Assembly: GCF_030272615.1 (NCBI RefSeq)
Contig: NC_081410.1
Span: 141,385,349-141,449,348 of the forward strand
Direction of reading: 5' to 3'
Source: Cryptomeria japonica
Lineage: Eukaryota > Streptophyta > Pinopsida > Cupressales > Cupressaceae
Length of the DNA stretch: 64,000 nt
Shown in pieces: positions 38,101 to 50,100 of the stretch. Within the stretch, counting starts at the first letter, position 1. Every line of letters starts with the position of its first letter. The notes under the pieces are model-generated. The model saw only the letters and a list, made by a program, of their open reading frames with translations, had not been told where the DNA came from and ran no database searches. Both the position numbers and the translations under genes were made by a program.

Positions 38101-41100
38101 CTCAAGTTGGGCGAACTTGCCAAAGACCACGTCAAAGATATCCTCAAGGGTGATGAATTGATAAAGGGATCGTTCATTTAAAGGAGATCACGTTGAAGCC
38201 ATCTAATTTTGATTTTGCCTAGGCAAATTCCTTGTTTTGCATTCTAGAGTTAGCTCTCAAGTAAGGTATGGCAAGATCTCTTGTTTTAATTTCGAATTTT
38301 GATCGTCATTGCCTTAAGCTTGAATTTTGAATTTTGAATCCTTAGCTCAATCTTTTTTAGGAAATGATTAATAAAGGACTTATCATTAAGTTTCCTAAAA
38401 TTTGCTCTCTAATTTATGTTATGTATTGCAAAATCATGGTACTAATTTTGAAATGTTGTGTAGGCATCAAATGGAGATCTCTTCAAGGAAAATCAAGCCG
38501 GATCCAAGACGGTCTTCGCTAGGACGGTCTTCGCCAGGACGATCAAGTAAGGACATGGGCAACCCCTTTCAATCCAGCGTTCCAAGGCAAGGTACATCAT
38601 CGTCTTGCACATCAAGGACAAAAGGAGTTAGAACAAGAGTTAATTAAAGATAGCCTCTCAACGACATCAAATTGAATATCTAGTAAGCTACAAGTGTCAG
38701 ATGAGGTGGCATCCCAGTCATCACTCCTCCAGTCAGTGTGGTCCACCTCAGCATATCTAGATTCAATGTACCTAACTCATGGAAGGTGGCACAAACTCCG
38801 CTGTACCTACCCTGGCTATCCATCGGTCGATTTTTCTAGAGAGGACATGTGTCCAAGCAATACAATTTTATCATTGGTCAAGCATTAAATGTTATGTAAT
38901 GGTTGTAACAAACCCTAATTAGGGTTTTCATTGTTGAATCTTGGCCATTGATCTTGAATTGATCTAAGCCATCAAATTGTATTGTGGGCACTATATAAGC
39001 CCAGGCATTTCATTTGTAAAGGTTAATTAGCAAGGAGTTAGAGAAATAATTAGCAATAGCTAGAGAGTTAGATGATAGAAAGTAGTTAGAAGGTGATTAG
39101 AATAGCAATTAGAGTAGAATAGGAGGACAAGGCAAGAAATTGTTGCCATTGATTGTAAACAAACTCCATTTTCATTGAAGTAATGGTGAAATATGTCGTT
39201 TTCTTGCAATTTGCATGGTTTCTTGTTGAGTCTTCAATCTTAGATGGTAGATGATTAGATGAATGGAGGAAATGTGATTGATTAATGGTGGAAATTCGTA
39301 TATCCATACTACTAGCAGTTTGTTGATTGCAGACTTGCCTTGTGTAGTCAACTGGAATCGTTCAGCTTAAGCTCAATTTCAATTTGTTGCCTCTTCATTG
39401 ATATGCATCAACTTGGATGGTATCTATGCCTGCGGTGATGATTTGAACATCATAAAGCTTCCCTTAGAAGATCGCACTAGTCTTGTGTAGATGTTCCATT
39501 GATGTCAAAACAAGATCTAGTTAGAGTTTCATCAAAAATCAAGTCATTGCTCCTACATTCTTAGTATTAGGATTAGATCCTCTCTTCGCCCTTATCCTTT
39601 TTTCATTTTTCAAATCTAAGTTAGTCAGAGCCTGTGTTTCAGCAAAGCAGATCGGAAGTTCAATGTAAGTCCCCTTGTGATTCCAGCAAATCACATCATA
39701 CCACAGCGAGCTTATCCACATGTAGAGACCCTACCAAAAGGAACCTTGGAGTCATCCTAACTGATCCTTTATGCGAATCTTCAGCAGTTAGAGACTATTT
39801 TCTCAAGAGAGGATAAGATACCCTTAGGTATTTTATTCTGTGTTAGGCTGTGTACAAAATACACGTCAACACAAGGGCACCCTTTACAATAGGGGGAACT
39901 GCTGTGTAGGGCAACCTACTGAAATTTGCATCAAAACATCACACTATTGTTCACAATTTTATTTCTGTAAGTGTTCACAAGATTCCTCTCTTTGGTTATG
40001 TATAGCTAATTCCTTTTATGATCTTTCTTTAAATGTAATTTTCAGTATCTTCTGACTTTTCTTTTGCAGGGTTGTTTGACAACAGCAGAGGTTAAGGTAC
40101 CTTTTATGGCCCCTGTAATAAGAACTGAGATCAGAAACCAGGATATTTTAAAGCAATTAACCTAGGAACATTACATGCTATGATGAATGTTTACTGTGTT
40201 ACAATGTTATATAAATTTCAGATTTCCATATATATATATAGCCGTCCCCTGTTCCAGGAAAAAAAAAACGTCAAGGAAGCACATTTCCCCACCCCCCCCG
40301 TCCCGGAAACTTGGGGTAACATAGAAAAACACTTACCAAACTACAACAGTACATCTTAGACAATTAAGTCGGCATAAAATAAATGGATGGTGTCCTGGAG
40401 TTGTTGAAATAATTGTATTATTATACTATTAATATCAGATTCTAACATGTTTTAAAGAGTTGCAAAAAGTAGGGAAAGAATAACCCAGGTGTCGAATATT
40501 CTCTTCCATCCTGAATTTGGATTTAAATTAGGTAGAATATTTTCAAAAGCTTAGAAAGTCCTAATACAATGACCTTAAGAAGTTTTTAGATGTTTTGAAC
40601 AGTTTTTAAATTTTATTGTGACTTCCATCATTCTGCCTTACCATACAAACAGTCAACAATCGGTTTTTCTCTCCTATAACAGCTACAAAAACATAGAGGA
40701 ACTTTATACAATCTATAGTTACCATGTTCAAGAACTCGGTTCACTACAAAAGCAAAAAAAGTTCTTAAGTTAGGAAGTTTGCAAAAAGTTCAGTTTAGTT
40801 TGGGAATTTTTTAAATATAATAGAAGGGTTAAATATGGTACTTCAAATCAATCCCAAATAAAAACAACATTGAAATTTTTTTTAAAACATTATAAACTAA
40901 GAACTAGGTTGCCGGTTTGGGTTCGGGCACTGGTTTGGGTTCGAAGAACCGGTACGCCAGTACGGCAAAATTTTGAAAAGGGGTTTGGGTTCGTTTGGGT
41001 TTGTTAGTACAAAAACATGTAAATTATATATATATGCAGCCTATAAGCATGAATTAAGATTAGCATGTCACATAGCATCATGTAAACAACAAAACCAGCA

Positions 41101-44100
41101 TAAACTTGTAATCATAGCATCATGATCATACCATAACAGAATCATATACATCAAGTTTAACAACAAAATGATAAAATATTCAAGTATCATTGTTTCAACT
41201 TTCAACAATTTAAAGTTTGATCATCAAATGGATTCTCTAATTCGTCATCCTCATTCTCCTCCTCCTCATCATTGACATTGACATTAGATGAACCAATGCC
41301 AATGCCAATGACACTTGCACTTGCACTTTAAGTTTGCTCGCTATCTGAGTCATCAAATGCAACAAGCTGAGAAGTGAAATCATCCAAATCAGTATGTTTT
41401 GGCTCCATATCCTACATCTTCATTTCCCCTTGCTTGTAGTCATGTTGCTTGTGTGAAATGAGCCAAGTTAATCTTTTAAAACTCACTTTTAGGGTCATAT
41501 TTTAATTTTTTATGTGGTGGAATTTTTAAAAAATTAAATTTTGCAAAAAAAAAATCCATTTTTGGGCTGTCAGACCCCTAGGTTCGACCTGGGTCCTCTT
41601 GGGTTCAACCTGGGTCCTCTTGGGTTCGCCCTGGTTTGAACCAGGCCTGTGAATCACGAACCCTGTCCGAACCACAGGCGAATCGGACCCGAACCCCGAA
41701 CCCGGTAACTCAGATTAAGAACACAAGGCTTCACACTCACGAAATAAAAGAATAAGCTTTTTGAAACAGTGTAAAAGATTTAAGTATTATTTTTTAAAAT
41801 TATAGCTAAAACCATGAAGTGTTGAATTTGCTTCTTTTATTTCTGTGTGTATATACTTATAAATCAACTTAAATTTATTAAAACCATACTAAAAGATCCA
41901 TATTCTAACATCAAAAGCGTTGAATTCAATTCTTATATTTTTTAGTATATATCATAGCTACAAGACTTGGATAGAGCAAGCTGATTTTTGACTCAAGACT
42001 TGAACTTGGCAAAGACTCAACAAATTGAAAACAAATAAAGAGATTTAATGATTTTACTATGCACCATTCAATAAATCAACTATAAAGACATAATATGCAG
42101 ATCAATTAGAATCTACTTTGATCACATACATTAATATACATCGATCAAATGAGTACAAAAGCAAGTTTCAGTTGAAGAAAACAACATTTTCAAATATATA
42201 AATATTCTCAAGTGTTTTAGGTGTACAATACTCGTGGATATAATATCCATGGCATCAAAAAACAAAAATCACAACATGGAGTCATGAACTATTTTAGAGA
42301 GGAGCTTGTATCACTCAACCCAACATCACTAGCTCTAGGTGGTTTCTTGGGCTCATATCTTAAGACAAGTTTGCACAAGTTGCTAAAGCTATAGGAGCAT
42401 TATACTTAGGATAGGAGTTAACTCAGCATAACAAAGGGTATTTTTTACATCTAGCATGGCCCAAAATAATTTTGCTTCAAAAAGATCTAGGGGTAATAAC
42501 CACCTATAGGATTTAGGGGCAGTATCCCTTGCAAGGTTCTAAGAGAAATGTCCCTTGTGGACTCTCTATCATCATGTAGGGCAAGGTCTAAGTGTGGAGC
42601 TCCCACAACCAAGCTCAAATTAAAGAACAAACAAACCTTTATGAAGCATGCCATTTGTCATAATTTTATCACTTTTAACCAAGTTCCAAGAGTCCTCCAA
42701 ACCCTTCAAAACACATGATTGTTAAAGCCATATAACTGTAATTAGGCCCCAACTATATTTGATGCTATATGCTTTCTAGATTTTGTTTCAATGTATTATA
42801 TTTTTGCATCAATTCTCTTTTCTCTCCTTGTTTGTGTTTCAAATGAGATGAATATCATTTTGAAGTGCTGAAGATCATTTTGCATGTTTTAGGTTTTGTG
42901 TTTTGATTTTTTGTATTCTTTTCTAATTGTCATGACCATGTTTTGCAAACAAGATTCAACAAGGTCAGCAGACCTACTAAATCTAACCAAACTCGCTAAG
43001 TAACCTATTTCCCAACTCTTTGGGCCTCGTTTTGACAAATTCATCTTAGGACTTGTCAGGTTTGGGCAAGTCTTCTAACCATGATGTATATACTTATCAA
43101 AGACAAAAGGAAAAAATAAGTGATGAAACACAAAGATTCTAAGTGAATAATGAAACCTTTTACCTCATTTAATCTTTGCTCCTTCGATTGAGTTAGAAGA
43201 AGAGTTACACCCAATTATCTATTGATGTGCTATTTGTGGTGAATTGATGATGGAATGTGGTTGCTTATTAAACTTGTTGGGATTGTGATGATAAATCAAA
43301 AAAATGGCAACATAAAGATATGATACAAGAAGATGATTAGAAAATGGGACAGCATGTAGTTATATAGATGGATGATTAAATGGGATAAGAAACCTCCAAT
43401 TTAGAGACTTTTCAAGAGGGAAATTGAGGCCCAAGATGCATTAGTTAATTGAGAGCTAGGATTTGAGCAAGATGAATTGAAGAATTGAGGGCTTAGCCTT
43501 ATGAAAAGTGTCACAGGAACCAGACAAGAGGATTAATGAGGTGTAAGAGCTAGCCATGCTCACATTTGTCATAAGGCTAACTTCATCCAAATTTTATGGT
43601 TGAAGTTGAGTGCTGAGAGCTGAGTGCTGAGAGCTGAGTGCTGAGTGGTGTATCAAGTATGCAAAGTCCTACTTTCTCTGACCTCTGCTATAGTTGAAGT
43701 TGGCTCTCCAATTAGGGCAGATAGACCAGTTCAAGTGCCATAATGGGGCACATCAATAATCAATATGTTGTATATCTCTAATGCCCCTGGTCTCCTATCC
43801 ACCCTTTCTGTAGCTATAATTCCCCCCTCCCCTTAACCCAAGGGATCCAAAGCCCGATTTCAGAGATTCTGAGCCAAGCACAAAAGGAATAGGTTCTCAA
43901 CTTGGTGGGAGATAAACTTAAAACAAGGTTCTTGTATGAACTATGTTGTAGACGTAACTAAGCCCAAATACTTATTGATAATCACTACCAAGAGATGCAA
44001 TCTATCACCTTGGTGGAACAAGCCTCTTAGTCTTCATATGTAACCTTCTTCCTCTATTTGCATCTATATGTTATCATATAGTATACACTTATTTTACATT

Positions 44101-47100
44101 CAATATGTAGATATTGCATATTTATCGTGAATGTTACCTAGTACGTATGTAAGAAGTGACACTAGAGCTACTTATCTTGTAACTTGTGGTTTAATGAATT
44201 GCTTTTGGCTTTTGCCCTTGAATTTGAAAGCTATGTTTTGGTCTGATTTTGAGTATGTGACCAGAAAGCCATATCTAGCTTTTGGCCAAACAAAATAATA
44301 TTATTCCAATAGTATATATAAATAAATATAATACAAATCAATAAATTCTTCTACATAAACTAAAAAGTACCATAAAAAATAAACTTTAAAACCTCCAAAA
44401 AGGAGTTAGAAGAAAAATAAATATTAATAAAATTTCACTTTTCTCTCTTTGTAGTTTGTATCCTTGCCACTACGCTACCCTTTGCATTTTTTTCCTCACT
44501 TTCCATCTCTACACTCCATTTCACATAGCTGCATCCATTTTTTGTTTTAATCCCTGGCACATCACCACTTCATTATTAATTTTCTCATCACCTCTAATGC
44601 TTTTTTCTATGCTGCTTTGGGATCCATCCCTTGCATTATTTGTCCCACACACCCCTTTAAACCAACCCTTAACCTAAAACAACCCCAATGACAACTAAAA
44701 ACCAAAAACAAACACTTCAATTTTCCAATCTATGAAAAAGAAAACACAAAGAGAGCATAAGTGTTCTCTAAAGAAGGCAAGAGAGCATCAAATCTACATC
44801 ATTTAAGATAAGTTTACTATTCATTGTTCATTTGCTCTAATTCCTATGCAATTTTTTTTATTTTTTAGAAAGTTCCAAACACTAAGGGAGAGTTTTCTTT
44901 TTTGTTCTATGATCTTGCAGCTGAGTTTTGAATTTTCAACAAAAAAATCAATGAGCATCAATGACGGTAGTGAGGATGAAGAGATTCAATTAAAGAAATC
45001 GACAATTCAAATTCGACAAAGACCTCATAGAAGTACTACTGGGAGTTCTTCTAGAGTGCAAGTGTTGTAGGGACTATGAGTTCAAATAACCCATTTGAAT
45101 TCCATTCTAAAATTCTCAAAAACTATGCAAAAGGTCTACTTAATCCAAAAAAAAAACTCTCTTACAATTTGTAACACAAAAAGACAAAAACAAGAAAATA
45201 AATTCAGAGTGAAGAGAAAAGTATGGCTGTAGCCTGTGTCATTTGGGCAACAATGAGTATAGGGGCAGCTACACCAAAGTCGTTTCTCATATTTCATATA
45301 TAAGCAGACTATGCATAAAAGCTTGTGAGAAAATAACCCTAGCTAAGAAGGCTGAGATGTTTAGGTTGCACATGGAAGGTGAGGCAAGAAATATGGGAAT
45401 TCCAATATAGACCATGTAGCTTAGTGTGTCATTGCCTATCCAAACTATAGATGTTGGGAGTCAAAGGAGAGAGAGCTCTGATTCTACCAAGGGAAAACAG
45501 CTACAACTATTGCAAGGTTGTTTAATGCACAATCACAAGAGGTGATTTAGTTTTCCATTGACAATTTTTTCTCATGTGGCACACTCCCCTATTTCAAATA
45601 AATGTTCAAAGATGTAATGGTTGTTGGTCCCTCAATTTCCCACCATTGAACGTAAGCTATACACTACCCTCTTTGATAGAGAATATTCTAAGGTAAGTGC
45701 ATTGACGGGGAATGAGGCAAAATTGTGTCAAGGATGGTTGCTCCATCATCATGGATGGGACCTATGTTAACATCAGCCACTCATCAATAACATTGTTTCA
45801 TGTTCAACTGGCTTTTATTTCCTTAAAGCTATTGATTGTTCAAAGAAGCGGTAGGAAGCAAACCTTCAGTTTTAGATTTTAAAGGATGCTATAGAAGATA
45901 TCGGTGCCTTTAATGTTGTACAAGTGATGATCAATTCAGTTGTGTATGTAAGTTAGCATGTGGAAAGTGCATGCGAGCCCTTTTTTTAAATTCTTTGTTG
46001 TGTTCATGGATTGAACAATGCATTCAAAGACATTGGGAAAATAGATTGGGTGAAGTCAATGGTGGAAAAAGTTAGAAACACATAAATGGTCATTTGCAAC
46101 CATCACACCTGATTTGCTTTATTCAAGACTTTTTTGAAAAAAGAAATTCATCAAGCCCATGGATACCAGATATGTCAACTACTTCATTTTGTTAGAGAGG
46201 ATGCTTTAGGCACAAAAGCCTCTATAGTTAATGGTGGTTAATTCAAAGTGGGATAGATGGCCAAAGGAAAGAATAGATGAAGGAAAAAGTGTGAAACAAA
46301 ATATCCCTGATGGTGTTTCTTTGTCCACAATGAGGTAACCGATAAGGAATTGTTGATTTTATTATTAATTTTTTTTAAATTTCATTTATTAATGTTTAAA
46401 ATTGTATATTAGTTTCATTCTTTCTAATAGCACTCACTTTGTCACTTGAGTCTTAATATTTTGTGAAATTTTAATTAGCCACTTGCTTGCACATGCAGAT
46501 ATATTTGCATAAGATAACTTGATGCACTCTCCTAGCCTTTGAGAGATTTATAACACATTTGACAAATTGCTTAGGCAAATGAAACGAGTCATTCATAGAG
46601 GGAATCCCATTGGGATTTTAGAAGGAGCATATTATGACCATCATGACACATTTATGGAACACTATGAATATCCCACCTCATATGGCAGCCTATTCTCTAA
46701 ATCCCAAATGGTATTAGCTAGGCCTATTTGAGTGCCATCATATAATGATGAAGAGATGAAAGAAGAGCCCATGAAGGCCCTTTGAAAAATGTGTAGCAAT
46801 GAGGAGTCTAATATACTTTGCACATAATGGTTAGCCTTTGTTAATATTTAACATCCAACCTTCATCAAACTAGAGGCGAGGACATATAGAGTTACATTGG
46901 CTCAAACTGACACAATTAGATAGTCAATATGGCATGGAAAGGGCACACCGGAGTTGAGAATACTTACCACTCAGCTCCCTTCACGAGTTGTTGATTCCTC
47001 TACTACATAGAGGAATTGCTCTTAAATTCATTCAACCAATCAAAAGGAACAGCCTTACCTTTAGATAAGCAAAGAAGTTGGTGCTCATGCATAGTGCCTT

Positions 47101-50100
47101 GTGGCTCCAAGATTGACAAACTCCTAAGTATCATCAAATTCTAGCCACATGTTGGGATGTTGATCATGAAAATGCCACACAAGATAATGAGGAGAAGACA
47201 TGTGAAGGATCAGTTAGGGTTCCGCTGGATAAGGAAACTCCTCATAATGGCAACAACTCAAACTCAAACTCTGATTTTGATGGAGTGTTACCAAACACTA
47301 ATTCGGAATAGTTACATATTTCTATGTTTTTTGTCTTGTAGTTGAAAGTCAAAATTTCAGTCTTTGGGCAATATGTATGCACATAACAACAAAAGCAATT
47401 AAATTTTGTTGATTTGTTTAATGACTCTGTAATGTCCCTTTTCGATATTATCTTGTAGTTTGCCCTAACACAAGGCTTCGATATTTTAATCAGATCTGCT
47501 GCAAATGAAAATAAATCTTCTGCTGTTTGATCTGTTGTATACTTAATTTATTATGACTGCCCAATCTGATCTGATCAATGATCTGCTTATACACTTTCTT
47601 AAAGTCTGATCATAAAATCTGATTTCAATGATTTCAGATCTGCTTATGAGTCTGCTCCTATTTGATGCTTGCTTTTGAATGGACTGCTGTATATACTCAG
47701 ATATTTCTGTATGAGAACTCCCCTTTTATTCCATTTGATCCCTCTCCCTTTATACCATGCAATTCCTCCAAGGAGGGACAACTTTCCCAAGAGCTGTGAC
47801 TTTTGGAAGGGATCAGCCCCTTCACCCAATAAACTTAATTTATTTGAATTTTAATTTAACTCCCCCAAGAGGTAGCTGCATCAAAGGGCGTCACTCCTTA
47901 ATGAGGATCTTATTTAAAGTAAATCGGCCCTATTAAGGGAGGTGATGCTTCTTAAAAGGGGCGGACCCTAAACAATAATTTAGCAGGTCAGCCATCTTGT
48001 AGATAATTATTTTTCCATACAAAGAGCAGACAAAACAAAGACATACCACAATAAAAATTTATCAGTGCCACCAGTCCTCATAGGGTAGTATTCATGTTTC
48101 TCAGTTGCAACATTAAATGAATCAGATTATATGCTTAATGGTTATATTTTTAGTAGTGATTTGAATATAAATTCTTTATGAGTATGAAGTATTGGAGTTA
48201 GAAAGTTATTTGAAAAATAGTAGATAATTATTTTTGGCCTCTTGTTAATAATTATTATTATCATATTTCTTTATCTAATTCGGCCCTTCAAATATTACTA
48301 TTATTTTATATACCAGTTGGCCCTACCATTATTAAATATTGTGGTTGGCCCTTTGCGATATACTGCTTAGAAATTACAGACATTTACCCTAGTCGGCCTT
48401 CTAGGTTATTATTCCCTCAGTTTGCTATTTATAATTGTTGCAATCTGGTTCGGGGCATGACAGACTCGCATGTCAAATCTCACTAGGATGAATTCCTTGT
48501 GTAATGTCCCCTACTAGGAGGCTGCCCGATGAATTCCTTATGTAATGTCCCATACATCATCATGCCTATTAATCAGGACACCAAACTAGAGAACAATTAG
48601 CATTCATAATACAGTTGATAGTTACTATGCTGAAGCCCCAATCCTTCCTTCTTTTCTAATCATCAACCCTAACGTTGGATGCGGAACTTGTTAGGGGGCT
48701 AGGAAAACCATTCTCCACAAATAGGCCCAAGGGTTTCAGGAACACCTGTCCATACCACCTCTTCGACTCCCTAAGGTTTTCGGGAACACCCGTCCATACC
48801 ACCTGTAGACACATAAATCTAACCTCTTGGGATTCACCTATTTTGGGAGGTATTACAACTGCCTTTCCCTAACAAAACCAACCTATCCTCATGAGGGGAA
48901 ATAGGGAATGATTAAGGATTAGGCAATGAGTATGCTATTCTCTCATGTATTATGAATATATATGTAAACATATGAAATTAAGCATAATTGTTATATAAAT
49001 CTGATTAAAAAATATAAATCTTATTATTTCTGGTATATGTGTGTATGAGAATATGTGTAACAGTTTATACTATAGGCCATATATCTGTCCTTTATTCCTA
49101 ATAGAACTCAAATATAATATTCTATGATAAGCATTTAGTTTATAGGAGAGATACAGCATACCAATCTGCTGTCACAACAATGATTGCAGTAGTATAGATG
49201 ATCTGCCAGTAAATTAATACTCTGTTCCTTCGATGATCTTCTCTTGTGTTCTCCTTTTTATATCCTTCAATTGGCAATAAAGGTTATGTCTCTTTCCACG
49301 AGCTGTAACCTCCCTAAAGGCAGTGTCCCTTCAACTAACTATTTCCTAACTTAACTAATGAGATGGCTGCTGACTATCGCACTTGTTCATTTATTGCTAT
49401 ACTAATTGTTACATTGTTATATGGATGGCTACACTCAATAAGTTTGTGTTTTGGTGATGCTTTTCATACTTATTAATTTATATCTGTCTTTGTTAAGGGA
49501 GCCATCCATTCTTTATATTAATTGCTATTTTAATTATACTAACTCCTATCACTGCTTTATGAGTAAATAATCTTTACTTAACTTGATCAAGGTTTAGTCA
49601 GCCATCGTATTATGATGATGTTTGCTTTCCTATTGTTTATGGTTAATAATCTTAACTGCTCTGAGCATCGTCTTAAAATGAGTCGATGCATATTTAACAA
49701 GCAAATCTTCATCATTTCCTTTTAACTGCTCTTAAACATGTCTTAGTAATTAAACCACTGTTTTTATCAATCCATGCACTGTCTATTAATAATGTTTTCA
49801 GATCGCACTTTCTAGATAAATCGTCTTGTCTCGAGAATTCACGATTTTTCTAAGGTATTCTTATTCCTTTATGGTGGGGCATGACACCTTATCAATTTTA
49901 TCATATGGATATTTGAAATTTCCTCATATTTAAAATTTTCCCCATTTTTTAATAGCCATCCCTTGTCATCCCCTAAAAGATGGTCTCCCAAAAACACATT
50001 TGCTCATTCCTTGCCATCCATACACCAAAAGATGGTGGAGCACAGGCTTTTTAAACTTAATTTTATTTTAGTTCTACTCCACCCTACTTGAATCTCTTTC

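Larger units (their letters stand above)
35922..39871 (+). mobile_element. Solo LTR of the giant-LTR family, copy B
   Basis: 3,950 bp from TGTTGTGACG to ACGTCAACA with a perfect 5-bp duplication CAAGG (35917-35921 and 39872-39876). No retroviral-type coding domain, primer-binding site or polypurine tract is inside. A TATA box at 38992 puts U3 at about 3.07 kb and R-U5 at about 0.88 kb. Ends, promoter block and the first 45 bp match copy A. The U3 carries the palindrome array described separately. Open frames across the array are repeat artefacts. Confidence 0.85.
31117..40324. mobile_element. hAT-like non-autonomous element R, inverted relative to L, heavily nested
   Basis: Termini CAATGTTACCTGGAAACG (left) and, on the opposite strand, CTATGTTACCCCAAGTTTCC (right), the latter identical over 20 bases to the left end of element L. 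A perfect 8-bp duplication AAAAACAC lies at 31109-31116 and 40325-40332. Segments 31117-31370, 31500-31800 and 32524-32660 are inverted copies of L. It has since received a fold-back (31586-31733), a small LTR element (33102-35102) and a solo LTR (35922-39871). Without the two LTR insertions its length is about 3.2 kb. It lacks the RNase H insert found in L. Confidence 0.85.
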
